A stretch of DNA of 64,000 nucleotides from Acidobacteriaceae bacterium (GTDB lineage: Bacteria > Acidobacteriota > Terriglobia > Terriglobales > Acidobacteriaceae), in the NCBI GenBank assembly GCA_003168355.1, contig PMSQ01000063.1, positions 1-64,000 on the forward strand, written 5' to 3'. The position numbers were made by a program, and so were the translations under genes. Below are positions 46,431 through 58,400 of this stretch, one piece after another. How positions within the stretch are numbered: position 1 is the first letter of the stretch; every line of letters begins with the position of its first letter. The notes below the pieces were generated by a model that saw only the letters and a list, made by a program, of their open reading frames with translations, had not been told where the DNA came from and did not search any database.

Positions 46431-46823
46431 ATGGAAACTATGTTGTTGCGAAAAACGGAATCGGTCGAAGACCCGCATCCGGGGCAGGTTTTCGTGCGCT
46501 CACCAGCGGTGGTCTCACGCCGCATAGCCGGGGAGACTTTAATTGTTCCCGTCCGTGGCAAGGTCGGCGATCTCGCGTCGATCTACAGCTTCAACGAAAC
46601 CGGTTCTTTGATTTGGGAGTTGCTGGAAACTCCGAAGGGACGTTCGGAGTTGATCGGCGCCGTCGAGCAGGAGTACGCGGTCGGGCCAGAGCAGGCAGAG
46701 CGGGATGTGACGCAATTCTTGAACGACATGCTTTCGGTGGGATTAGTCGAGGCCTGTCCGGAAGTTGAGATGGCTGCAATGGAATCGGCGGCGCAAGGCG
46801 AAATGCAAGCGGGATCGCACTGA
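46431..46823 (+). CDS. PqqD-like peptide-recognition (RRE) protein
   Basis: 130 residues. The core VVSRRIAGETLIVPVRG, then SIYSFNETGSLIWELLETPKGRSEL, then AVEQEYAVGPEQAERDVTQFLNDMLSVGLVE is the PqqD winged-helix pattern (beta hairpin, FNETGxxIWxLL, EYxVxxxxAxxDVxxFLxxLxxxGLV). PqqD-type domains bind the leader of a ribosomal peptide and present it to a radical SAM enzyme. Its start is either ATG 46431 or 46440. The radical SAM gene follows 106 bases later on the same strand. The long C-terminal tail (about 20 residues) is extra to the family. Confidence 0.85.
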   Translation: METMLLRKTESVEDPHPGQVFVRSPAVVSRRIAGETLIVPVRGKVGDLASIYSFNETGSLIWELLETPKGRSELIGAVEQEYAVGPEQAERDVTQFLNDMLSVGLVEACPEVEMAAMESAAQGEMQAGSH

Positions 46824-46929
46824 TTGCGGGGATTCGATTTCCAAAATTCGATTTCCAAAATTTAGAGCGCGAATTTAGAGCGCGAAAATTGATCGCAGGC
46901 AGTCGGCACTTTAACGGATCAGGGAGAGT

Positions 46930-48195
46930 ATGGAACAACTGAGTTACGGAGCATTCAGCGCAGGCCTGCACCAACGCCAGTCCGGTCAACGTGTGCCCAT
47001 GCAGGTCTCGATCGAAGTGACGCGGCGCTGTCCGCTGGAATGCCAGCACTGCTACAACAATCTCCCCATGGGCGACCAGGACGCCCGCAGCCGTGAAATG
47101 ACCACGGAAGAGCACTTCCGCATGCTCGACGAACTGGTCGAGATGGGCTGCTTCTGGCTCCTCTACACCGGCGGAGAAATCTTCGCTCGCAAAGATTTTC
47201 TCGAGATCTACACCTACGCCAAGAAAAAAGGTTTCCTGATCACCCTCTTTACCAATGGCACCCTCATCACGGAAAAGGTCGCGGACTATCTGATGGAGTG
47301 GCCGCCCTTTGCCATCGAGATTACGTTGTACGGTCGCACCCGCGAAACGTACGAAGCCCTAACCCAAATCCCAGGTTCGTACGATCGATGCTTGCGCGGA
47401 ATCAAGTTGCTGCGCGAGAGGGGATTGCCGCTGAAGTTGAAGACGGTGGCGACCAGCATTAACAAGCATGAAATCTCAGCGATGCGCCATTTTGCGGAAG
47501 AAGAGCTGGGAGTGGAGTTCATGATGGATGGGCAGATCAATCCGAGGATTGATTGCTCGCAGAGTCCGCTCGCCGTACGGCTTACGCCGGAAGAGGTTGT
47601 GGCGCTGGATATGAGCTCACCGAAGGCCGCGGTTGAGTATCGGAGCTTGGCGGAGCAAGAGCTGGCAGCCTCTTCCCGCCTATCCAAGATCGACACGGTC
47701 TACTTCTGCGGCGGTGGGATCAAGGCTTTTTCAATTAATCCCGGTGGAGAGATGAGCATTTGTGTCACATCGCAGCAAGATACGTTCGATACTCGGCAGT
47801 CCGGCCTCAAGTACGCATGGGAGCATTCCCTTCGTGAGGTGCGAGATCGCAAGCGAACGCGAGCCACGAAGTGTGTTAATTGCAGGATTCAGTCTCTGTG
47901 TGGTATGTGTCCCGCGAACGGCGAGATGGAGAACGGGGACAAAGAAAGTCCTGTTGCGTTTCTTTGTAATGTGGCTCATCTGCGGGCGGCTGTGATCGGC
48001 GCTGAGGCTCCGGCGCATGGCGAGTGCGAGTTCTGCGCGGGCGGAAGTGAGCATGAAGCGCTGTTGGAATCGGCGCGGCGCATTCGAAGCAAAGAGATTG
48101 ATGTGGACGGTTGGGTGGGGCCGCAGTCGATCCTGCCGATTCTCAATAATTCGAGTGTGTCGGCGGGCGGTTGTAGGGGCTGTGGAAGTCATTAA
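46930..48195 (+). CDS. radical SAM/SPASM peptide-modifying enzyme
   Basis: 421 residues. The radical SAM cluster motif is C34-x3-C38-x2-C41 (RRCPLECQHCY), with a SAM-binding TGGE at LLYTGGEIFA and a second motif VATSINKHEIS. The SPASM domain follows: VYFCGGGIKAFSINPGGEMSICV, then KCVNCRIQSLCGMCPANGE and FLCNVAH, supplying the auxiliary iron-sulfur ligands. The C-terminus is Cys-rich (CEFCAGG and GGCRGCGSH). Enzymes of this architecture make carbon-carbon, thioether or other crosslinks in RiPP precursors. It lies between a PqqD-like protein and a 57-residue candidate precursor. Reaction type is unknown. Confidence 0.9.
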   Translation: MEQLSYGAFSAGLHQRQSGQRVPMQVSIEVTRRCPLECQHCYNNLPMGDQDARSREMTTEEHFRMLDELVEMGCFWLLYTGGEIFARKDFLEIYTYAKKKGFLITLFTNGTLITEKVADYLMEWPPFAIEITLYGRTRETYEALTQIPGSYDRCLRGIKLLRERGLPLKLKTVATSINKHEISAMRHFAEEELGVEFMMDGQINPRIDCSQSPLAVRLTPEEVVALDMSSPKAAVEYRSLAEQELAASSRLSKIDTVYFCGGGIKAFSINPGGEMSICVTSQQDTFDTRQSGLKYAWEHSLREVRDRKRTRATKCVNCRIQSLCGMCPANGEMENGDKESPVAFLCNVAHLRAAVIGAEAPAHGECEFCAGGSEHEALLESARRIRSKEIDVDGWVGPQSILPILNNSSVSAGGCRGCGSH

Positions 48196-48271
48196 GTTGC
48201 TATGGCCCGGGATGGCATCTCCCTGCGGCCCGCGTTTTACACGCTCTGAGAGCGGAGTGACTGGAGGCTAG

Positions 48272-48445
48272 ATGGATCATGAGATATGCCAATCCGACGG
48301 CAAGAAGCCTTACACCAAGCCTGAATTGACGACGATCAGCTTGCGTCCGGAGGAGGCGGTGCTGGGCGCCTGCAAGATTTTCGGACAAAGCGGCGGCAAC
48401 AGCTCCAGTGTATGTGGTGTTTTATGCCGGATCGCCGGATCATAG
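48272..48445 (+). CDS. candidate RiPP precursor peptide
   Basis: 57 residues, too short for usual gene calls, starting at ATG 48272 with GGAGG four bases upstream and ending at TAG. The N-terminal half looks like a leader: KKPYTKPELTTISLRPEE contains Tyr14-x-x-Pro17-x-Leu19, the YxxPxL motif that recognition elements bind in lasso-peptide leaders. The C-terminal half is small and polar with three cysteines (Cys34, Cys48, Cys52; a fourth at Cys6), a GQSGGNSSS run and a C-terminal Ser57. It sits directly after the radical SAM gene and before the HprK-like kinase, the expected place for a precursor. Modification and product are inferred. Confidence 0.7.
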   Translation: MDHEICQSDGKKPYTKPELTTISLRPEEAVLGACKIFGQSGGNSSSVCGVLCRIAGS

Positions 48446-48493
48446 CGGGGAGGGCGGTAATACCGAGGATTGAGCGGGGGGGATTTGTAGGAG

Positions 48494-49432
48494 ATGCTGG
48501 CCACGCCAATGGAGGAATCGAATGCCGCAGCCCACAGCAGTGTTGGCATCGGCGGAGTGTGTGTGAGGCTTTCTGGTGGAAGCGATGCTGATGTCAGGCT
48601 GATGCCTACACTTGAACCGTTCCGCATTGACGCCGCCGCGTTTGATATCGACATCCAAATCGAGTGGATTGGCAACATTCCTCAGCCCCGGGGGCGGCAG
48701 ATGTTCGACTCAGGAACCACATGGCGATTGCACGAGGCTGAAGCAGGACTTGGGTTCGACGTGAGCTCTGAAGTGCGGGGTCCAAGTCCATTTACGCGGC
48801 TGCTCATCGACAGAAGCTTCAGCAGTGCAACACTCCAGATGAATGAAGAATGTTTTGCGGGCTTTCCTCCTGCCGCACCACCCTTGAGCTATCCCCTCGA
48901 CGAACTCCTGATCATGCACCGCCTAACCCAGGAGCGCGCTATCGAACTCCACGGCGTCGGCATCGTCGGTCCGGATGGCGCAAGCAACTTGTTCGTCGGC
49001 CATTCTGGCGCGGGCAAGAGTACGACGGCGCGGTTGTGGACCTCGCTCCACAAAGTAGAGATTCTGAGCGACGACCGCATCATCGTTCGTGAAAGCCCGG
49101 GCCGCGAACTGCGCCCCGGCGACGATCCCGCGCAAATCTTCATGTACGGCACTCCGTGGCACGGCGAGGGATGTTTCGCTCTACCGCAGCGCGCGCCGCT
49201 GCAACGCATTTTCGTTCTGGAGCACGGCCACGGCAACGTGCTCACGCGCCTCACCCGCAGCCAGATGGTCGCAGAACTATTCGCGCGCAGCTTTGTGCCA
49301 TTTCACCGGCACGAGTATGTGGATTCCGCGTTGAGTTTTCTGGAGCGGGTTGCCGATTCCGTCCCGTGCTATCGCTATTCTTTCGAGCCCGATGAACGCG
49401 CCGTGGAGAGGGTTCTCAGTCTCCGTGAATGA
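48494..49432 (+). CDS. HprK-like kinase of peptide-modification clusters
   Basis: 312 residues. The C-terminal half is an HPr kinase/phosphorylase-type P-loop domain: VGHSGAGKSTTARLW (Walker A), ILSDDRIIVRE, YGTPWHGEGCF. The N-terminal half has a beta-strand region (EAGLGFDVSSEVRGPSPFTR, FAGFPPAAPPLSYPLDELLI) seen in HprK-related proteins of RiPP loci rather than in true HprK. In paeninodin-type lasso clusters such kinases phosphorylate the C-terminal serine of the precursor; here the precursor ends in Ser57. The ATG has no clear ribosome-binding site at proper distance (AGGAG abuts it), so the start is uncertain. Its stop overlaps the next gene's start by eight bases. Confidence 0.8.
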   Translation: MLATPMEESNAAAHSSVGIGGVCVRLSGGSDADVRLMPTLEPFRIDAAAFDIDIQIEWIGNIPQPRGRQMFDSGTTWRLHEAEAGLGFDVSSEVRGPSPFTRLLIDRSFSSATLQMNEECFAGFPPAAPPLSYPLDELLIMHRLTQERAIELHGVGIVGPDGASNLFVGHSGAGKSTTARLWTSLHKVEILSDDRIIVRESPGRELRPGDDPAQIFMYGTPWHGEGCFALPQRAPLQRIFVLEHGHGNVLTRLTRSQMVAELFARSFVPFHRHEYVDSALSFLERVADSVPCYRYSFEPDERAVERVLSLRE

Positions 49433-52400
49433 TCTCGTGACCACTGATCTCCCAATCATTGACCGTCCGCAGTCGAAGCAGTTTGAATCTTTCGTTCTTG
49501 AATGCCTGAAGGACGGGCTGCGGGTTCGGTTTCAAGCGCGCGGAGCCAGCATGTCTCCCGCGATTCGCGATGGCGAAATGGTTTATGTAAGACCGGCCTC
49601 CGAGGTGCACCTGCGCCGGGGAGACATTGTTTTGGTGAAGGGCGATTACGGCTTCAGGCTGCATCGGCTGGTGAAAGCCGACGCAGCTGCGGATATCTTC
49701 ATCACACGCGGCGACTGCGGCCTGCAAGACGATCCGCCGGTGCGTGGCGAACAGATTCTAGGCGTCGCCGTGGCCAAAGAAGTGCGGCTGGGACGAACAA
49801 GCGTGCGGACAAAACTAAGAGGTGTCGGCGGGATACTGTTGCGCGGCGCGGCGCGAGGACAATCGGCCGCCGGCAAGCTCTTGCGCAGATCAGGACTGCG
49901 GCGCTCGCCACAAGGCGCAGCTAGCCGAAGCGGCGTTCTTGGTGCGCTAGGCCTGATTCTCGTTCTCCTCGCCGCAACTTCTTCCCGCGCGCAGGTCGCG
50001 GTCGATACTAACTCCAGCACGAATACCACCGCAGATCTGACGGGCGCAGGCACGCGGACGCTCACCTTTAATCACACCACTTCGAACACGGCGAATCGCG
50101 CACTGCTCGTGGGCGTTTCCATGAACATCGCAAACAGCGCCGCGACTGCCGTAACCGGCGTTACTTACAACGGCACGGCCCTGACGTTCGTAGGCGCGCA
50201 CAACGATGCCGGAAACACGCGCCGGGTGGAAATGTGGTATCTGCTCAATCCCGCGTCCGGAACCAACCTGCCAATTATTGTTTCCGTCGACGTTCCCACA
50301 GCTGCGACCGTTGGCGTAACGGCCGGAGCGACTGTGTTTACCGATGTCGATCAGACCGTGCCGCTTAGTTCGTTCGTCTCCGCAAATGGTGCGACCGCGA
50401 CTAACTCTCAACTGGATGTCCCGAGCGTCGTCAATGGGATGGTATTCGACACGCTTGCGGTGGGACTGGGGGCGATCACGGTAAATGGTCCCCAGGTTTC
50501 GCAGTGGAACGTAGCCTCAGGGGGCACGACCTCAAATGCAACTCAGGATATAGTGGGCACAGCCAGCAGCAGAAGCGGTGCGCCCAGTGTGCCCGTCTCG
50601 GAAAGTTTCAACGGAACCCTCAACCTCACGGCCGCTGTGCCCAAGGCGGTCTCATTCAATCTCACCTCCGTTACGCCTACCACTGTCGCGCTCGCTCTCA
50701 CCAAGGCCGCGAATGCCTTTGGCGGCACCACCGTGTATACGGGAACAATCACCGGCGGAGGCGGCAATGCCTACGTCGGGGACACGGTCGTTGTAACCGG
50801 TTTCACCACCGCTGCCGACAACGGGACATTCACGTGCACCGCATCCTCGACCACCACAATCACGCTCAACAACAACGCCGGAGTTGCGCAAACGCACGCC
50901 GGAACGGCCACCGCGACCACCAGCACCGTTTACACGGGAACGATCACCGGTGGTGCCGGCAATGCATTTGCCGGCGATACCGTCGTCGTGACCGGGTTCA
51001 CTAACGCCACCAATAATGGAACGTTCACGGCCACTGCATCTTCGGCGACCACGCTCACGCTTAACAACAAAGCCTCGGTTGCTGAAACGGATCCTGGAAC
51101 GGCCACGGTGGCGACCGCGACCAGTACCAGTACCGTCTACACAGGAACGATCACCGGCGGCACCGGCAATGGCTTCGCCGGTGACAGCTTTGTTGTGGCG
51201 GGCTTCACCAATGCCGGGAACAACGGAACATTCACGTGTACCGCCTCCACTGCAACTACCCTGACGTGCAGCAACGCGGCGGGAGTTGCGGAAACGAACA
51301 CGGGAACGGCGACCACTAACGCCACGTTCAACTGGTCGCTCGGCGCGGTGTCGATCAATCCCACGGCGGCCGATATCGGAGTAACAACCAGCGTAGGCAG
51401 CGCGATTTTTCTGGGATCGAATACCATCTACACCATCACGATCTCCAATAGTGGAACTTCGGCGGCGAATGCCGTTGCGCTCTCCGACGCTCTGGCTTCC
51501 GGAATGACGCTAGTCTCGGTGACCCCGAGCGTGGGCAGTTGCGTCACTACTGCCAACCCGGTTACCTGCACGATCGGCACGCTGGCGAGCGGTGGAACGG
51601 CCACGGTCGTAGTGGTTGAAACCGCGACTGCCGCAGGGGCGTATTCAAATACGGCGACCGTCTCTGACTCCGGCACGCCTCCCGATCCGAATACGGGCAA
51701 CAACACTTACACCGCGGTTGCCACGGTGCAGTCGCCCGCTTGCGCCACTGTTGCGCAGGCAGTGCCCAATAATAGTGTGTCGGGTACGGTGAACACCTAC
51801 TATCCCGGAACGGCGAGCGTAGCCGCGGGAGTAACTTCGATTCCCGTGGGTGCCGCGACCGGGACGGGAACTGCCATCGCCGCCGGAAATCTCTTGCTGG
51901 TAATCCAGATGCAGGATGCCAGCATCAGTGATTCGAATACCGTCGCCTATGGCAACGGCAGCACGGGCCAGGGCTTTACCACGCTGAACAGTGCGGGAGA
52001 CTACGAGTTCGTTACCGCGCAATCGGCCGTAGGCACGGGCGGCGGTACGGTCACGATTTCAGGCGCAGGGGCAAGCGGGGGAACGGTCTTTGCGTATCGC
52101 GCATCCGCCGCTTCAGCAACCGCGGGACAGAGCACCTATCAAGTGATCGTGGTGCCGCAGTACACCACGGCTACTTTCAATGCCACCACGCCGCCAACGG
52201 CGCCCGCCTGGAATGGTTCCACCGGCGGAGTTCTCGTCCTGGATACTTCGAGCACTCTTACTTTGAACGGCGCCACCGTTTCGGTGAGCGGACAAGGCTT
52301 CCGCGGCGGCGCAGGAATGCAACTCGATGGCGGTGTGGGAGGCAGCAACGCAGACTACCTTCACGCCTCTCCCGCAACCTATACCGGCGTCGTGGAAAAC

Positions 52401-55400
52401 GGAGTGGATGCATCCAAGGGAGAAGGAATTGCGGGCACGCCGTTCTGGGTTGAATCGGGTGGCACCTATGTGCTCGGCAACAGCAGCTATCCCAGCGGTA
52501 CCGCGGGAACGGATGGCAGCAGCGCGCGCGGCGCACCGGGCAACGCCGGAGCCGGTGGCACGGATGGCGATCCCACAAATAACGACCAGAATGCGGGCGG
52601 TGGTGGAGGCGGCAACGGAGGCTCTGGAGGTTTCGGCGGAGACTCGTGGAACACAAACTTCAGCGATGGCGGCGAAGGCGGCGCGGCATTTCCGGCGACC
52701 ATCAACCGCATAGCCCTGGGGGGTGGAGGCGGCGCAGGCACGCGCAACAATTCAGACGGTGACACTCAAGCCAGCGGCGGCGCGACCGGTGGCGGCATCA
52801 TCATCATTCGCACCAACGCGCTCAGTGGTACCGCGACCCTCACGGCGAACGGAGTTTCGGCCTACAACGGTACGGCCAATGATGCCGGCGGCGGCGGCGG
52901 AGCCGGCGGCACCATCGTTGTTCTCTCGGCCAACGGGGGCGAAAGCGGCCTCACCTTGCAGGCCAACGGCGGTAACGGCGGTAACGCCTGGGCCACGGAG
53001 CCCTATACTCTCGGGAATCGCCACGGGCCCGGTGGCGGTGGTGGTGGCGGCGTTGTTCTGGTTTCTGGAACTCCTGCCAGCATCAGCGAAACCGGCGGGA
53101 CGAACGGCCTTACAGAAAATCCCGGAGTATCTTACGGATCGACGCCCGGCGCCACCGGCACCAGCGCGACCAACGAATCAATCACGCAAACTTCCGGCAC
53201 GCAGTCCGGCGCGCAATGCACTCCCGACATGACGCTCGGTAAGAGCCATGTAGGAAATTTTGTGCGCGGCTCCACGGCGGCCTACACCATTCCAGTTGAA
53301 AATTTAAGTCCCTACGGATCGACGAATGCCACAGTAACGATCAACGATACCTTGCCCGTCGGCCTGACTCCTACCAGCGCCAGCGGCACCGGATGGGCCT
53401 GCTCGATCATCTCGCAAACCGTGAGCTGCACCGATTCCACCGTGTTGGCAGCGAACAGCTTTTATCCATCGATCACCATCAACGCGAACGTAGCGCAGAC
53501 GGCACCCTCCACGGAGACCAATATCGCCACCGTCAGCGGCGGCGGCGAGCTCAACCTCGCGAACGACACTGCTACCGACGTAGCCACCGTCGTCTCCAGC
53601 GCCGACCTGAGTGTGACCAACGCCGCATCGCCCGATCCTGTAGCCGCCGGCGCCAACCTAACTTTCACGCAGCTCGTCACCAATAGCGGCCCCAGTGCCG
53701 CCGATAACGCCACGTTCGTGGAAGCCGTTCCGGCAAATACGACTTTCGTTTCCCTATCGGCTCCTGCGGGATGGACTTGCTCTTATCCCTCAGGCGGTAC
53801 CACAGGTAACGTCGTCTGCACCGACCTGAACATGGCGGGAGGCACCGCGGCCACCTTCTCCATGATTGTGAATGTGAATTCCGGGACCGCCAACGGCACG
53901 GTGATTACCGGTACTGCTGCGGTGAGTTCGTCGGTGAGCGATCCCAATTCGACTAACAATATTGCCTCCGCGTCGACCGTGGTTGGAACGACCGCCGGAG
54001 CGGAGATGACGGTCACGAACTCGGCCTCGCCCAATCCTGTGATTGCCGGCAACAACATTACCTATACGCAGACTGCCACCAATGTTGGCAGCGGCACAGC
54101 CAATGCTCCAACACTCAGCGATACTACTCCGCCCAACACGACGTTCGTATCGATCTCCACGCCGCCCGGCACTACGTGCACCCCGACGTTGGCCGTGGGT
54201 GCTACCGGTACAATAACCTGCACTGGCGCGTCCGCTCCCGCCGGCACGAGTGGGACGGTAGTATTCGTCGTGAAAGTCACCGCGGGAACTGCCAGCGGAA
54301 CGGTCATCACCGATACAGTAACGGTAAACGCGACCAATCAGGCGTTCGGGGCCAATTCCGCGACGGCTGCCGACGTAGTGGCCACGGCAACGCAATCCGA
54401 TCTCGCTCTGAGCACGGCCGCCACGCCGCTCACTGTGTATGCCGGCAATGACATCACCTATACGCAGACCGTCACAAACAACGGCCCCGCGGCTGCCACG
54501 ACCGCCCAGTTAGTAGAGGCGACTCCAGCCAACACCACCTTTGCTTCCGTCTCTGCTCCAGTTGGTTGGACCTGCACCACGCCCGCAGTGGGCGGAGTCG
54601 GCAATGTGACCTGCTCTGACCCGAGCCTGGCCTCGGGTGCGTCGGCTGATATTATCGTGGTCGTCAATCTTGCGTCCACGGTCATCGCTTCATCCATCAC
54701 CGCGACTTCTACGGTCTCTTCAACCACCACCGATCCCAACTCCGCCAACAACAGCACGACCATCGTTACGCCTGTCGTCACCGTCTGCGACCTCGCCGTG
54801 ACGAACAGCGGCACTCCAAGTCCAGTTACGGTGGGCAACAATATCACCTACACGCAGGTCGTCACCAACAGCGGTCCGGGCAATTGCTCCACTGCCAGCT
54901 TCACCGAAGCGTTTCCAGCCAACACCACATTCGTTTCGCTCACTCCTGTGCCTGCGGGTTGGACTTGTACAACTACGGGATCCATCAGCTGCAGCGATCC
55001 CAGCTTCGCTCCGGGAACGACGAGCACGTTCCCTGTGATCGTAAAGGTCACCGGGGGCACACTCATCACCGACACTGTAACCGTTGCCACGACCACCCAT
55101 GACACCAACACCGCCAACAATACCGCCACCGTCACCATTGGTGTCGCAACAGCCACGCAAGCTGATCTGAGTATCACCAACTCAGCCAGCCCGAACCCCG
55201 TGACTGCGGGCAACAACATCACCTACACGCAAACTGTAACCAACGGCGGACCAGCCGCCGCGACCACGGTCACCCTGACCGAAACGCTTCCCACAAACAC
55301 CGCGTTCGTGTCCCTTTCCGGAGCCGGGTGGACTTGCACCTCCGCCGCACCTTACACCTGCACCATTGCCAGCCTCGCAGCCAACGCCACCGCAACCTTC

Positions 55401-58400
55401 ACTTTTGTGGTGACGGTAAACGCGACGGCAACTTCAGGTTCCACCATCACAGATACAGCTTCTGTCGCCAGCAGCGTCACCGGCGATCCTAATCCGGCAA
55501 ACAACACCGCCTCCGTCGGCGTGCTGGTGGCGGACTCCGCCGATCTGTCGGTTACAAACGTTGCCAGCCCGGTTCCGGTGCAGGCGACCAACAATATCAC
55601 GTACACCCAAGTTGTAACGAACGCGGGGCCGAGCACTGCCACTACTGCAAGTCTTACCGAAAGTACGCCGGCGAATACGACGTTCGCGTCCATCGTCGCC
55701 GCCGCTGGATGGTCGTGCACCACGCCGATTGCCGGCAATGCCGGGACCATCACATGCACCAACCCGAGCTTCGCCGCCGGAACCGCCAGCTTCACGGTCG
55801 CCGTGAAAGTCAATGCGTTAACTCCGGCCGGGACGGCAATCAACAGTACCGCAACTGTGAGTTCCACAACCGCCGATCCCAACTCCGCCAACAATACCGC
55901 GACCGCCGCAGACGTGGTCGCGACCGCTACGCAATCCGATCTCATCACCACCAACACCGCCGCGCCGTCTTCCGTTGCGGCAGGCAGCAACGTTACCTAT
56001 ACACAGAGCATCACCAACAACGGCCCCGCGGCGGCAACTTCGGTCAGTTTTTCTCAAACTACACCGCCCAATACAAACTTCCAGTCCATCACGCCGCCGG
56101 CAGGCTGGACGTGTACTCCCCTTACAGTGGGCACGGCGGGCACCATCACTTGTACCGATGCCACTCTGGCTCTTAATGCTACGGCGGCCTTCACCCTGGT
56201 TCTTCAGGTGAATGCGGGTACGGCTTCCGGAACAAATATTGCGGAGACCGACACGGCAACCGCAAGCAACATCGTTCCAAGCCTCACCAGCAACAGTGCG
56301 ACCGCTATGGTTGTTGTCGCGAACAGCGGCGCTGCCAGCCTGGCTATTGTGAAAACAGCCACGCCAAGTCCAACAGTATCCGACGGCGATACCCTGACTT
56401 ACAACCTCGCGGTGACGAACAATGGTCCGGCGAACGCGAACAACGTAACAGTCACGGATGTATTGCCGTCCGATGTGACCTGGCTGCAGGAAACTACAAC
56501 CGTGGGCACATGCTCCGAAGCAGGTGGCACTGTCACCTGCCTTCTGGGAACAATGGCGAACGGCGCCACTGCCACGGTCACCATCCTCACCCTTGCGGGA
56601 GCACCCGGGACAGCGACGAATACGGCCACCGTGAGTGCGGCTGTGCCGGCTACGGGCGGCAGCTCGACTCAAGTGGAAACCATCACGGCCGCGACGAAGA
56701 TCCGGCTGCAGTTTTTCGCCGCTCAGCAGGGCAAAGATAAGACCGGTTCAAACCGGGTCGTGCTCTTCTGGAAGACGGGAGGGGAAGCGCATAACCTCGG
56801 ATTCAACGTTTACCGTGAACAGAACGGCGAGCGCGTCCAGCTGAATCCTTCGCTGATCGCGGGTTCGGCTCTACTGATGCACGGAACAGCGCCGAAGCAC
56901 GCCGCCAAGACGTACTCATGGATTGATTCGTCCGTGAGCGCTGGCCGCGGCTCCTACTGGTTGGAGGATGTGGACACCAACGGCACGCGTACCCAGCACG
57001 GGCCGGTGTCGGCAGAAGCTGCCGCGAGTTCGTCATCCGCGAGCGAAGCGGTTCCAGCTGCGGCGGCACTGATGTTGAACCAACTGAACCAGGCGCAACC
57101 TGCCGCAGCTTCCAGCGAGGCAAGCCATCCGGTTGAAAATGTTTTACGGACGGTGCGGCCCGCACTTACGCAGTACCAGAAGCAGTTTGAACTGGCGGCG
57201 CATCCCGCCGTGAAGATCTTAGTAAAGCACGAAGGCTGGTACCAGGTGACGCAACCCGACCTGGTCGAGGCTGGATTGGATCCGAATGTGGACCCGGCTT
57301 TGCTCCACCTTTACGCCGAGGCCGTCGAACAGCCGATGGAAATCACCGGCACATCCGCTGGGTCCGGAGGCTTTGGGCCTCAGGCTGCAATCAATTTCTA
57401 CGGCACCGGAATCGACACGCCGTATTCCGGTACCCGAGTCTACTGGCTCGCCGTGGGCGAAAATCAGGGCGCACGAATTCAGCAACTGCCGCCGTCTACC
57501 GGATCGAACCAGCCTCCGGCGAGCTTCCCCTTCACAGTAGAACTCACGCCCCATACAACCTACTTCTCCGCGCTGATCACTTCGAACGGCAACAATTTTT
57601 TCGGATCGATCATTTCCTCCACGCCCATCAATGAAATACTGCAGGCGTCCCACATCGACAAGAGCGCCGCGGAGCCGGCGCAGTTGGAAGTGATTCTGCA
57701 AGGGGTCATCCTTGCCATTCCACATGATGTGGCCATTGCGCTGAACGGTACGACCTTGGGCAATGTCACCTTTACGGGGCAGGACAAAGGAAGACTCACC
57801 GTGACCCTCCCGCCTAGCCTGTTACAGGATGGCGATAATACCGTCACGCTCACTTCCCAGGACGGAGAATACGACCTCAGCCTGGTGCAGTCGATCCGCA
57901 TTGCTTATCCCCACTCCTATGTGGCGGATGCTGATAGCTTGTTTTTCACCGGGCGTCCTGGAGATCAACTGAAAGTCACTGGCTTTGCCTCTGCTCCAGT
58001 GGTGGTACTGGATATCACGAACCCGGATCAACCGGTGGCGCTCACTCCTCAAATCGCCACCGATACTACCTCTAATCCAAACCAGTACGGACTCACAGTG
58101 CAGGTACCCTGGTCGACCACCGCGGCATCGGCCCCCGCTCGCCACACGTTACTCGCTTTGGCGAATGACAAGGTCGCTTCAGCCTTGGGCATTCGGCAGA
58201 ATCACCCGTCGCATTGGCACAGCCCTCAACCCGGCAGCGAGATCGTCATGGTGTCGCCGGGCGCATTCGCGGAGGCTCTCACGCCGGTGATTCAAGCGCA
58301 TGAGAAAGAAGGCAAATCGGCTGCTCTGGTACCGGTCGATGAGCTGTACGACGAATTTAATTTTGGCCAGCACAGCCCGTCCGCGATCCGTGACTTTTTA

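Noticed and set aside
46431-49432. Lasso-peptide gene cluster
   Set aside because: The YxxPxL motif and the kinase fit, but no transglutaminase-like B2 protease or asparagine-synthetase-like cyclase is present, and a radical SAM enzyme is, so lasso is unlikely.
50543-56672. Long minus-strand open frames inside the giant gene
   Set aside because: Several frames of 75-284 codons occur opposite the Thr/Ala/Val-rich coding sequence. They have no ribosome-binding sites or recognisable domains, and are mirror effects of codon bias.
53223-56690. CRISPR-like array
   Set aside because: The periodic similarity is of about 375-400 bases and in frame, explained by DUF11 protein repeats; there are no short identical repeats with unique spacers.
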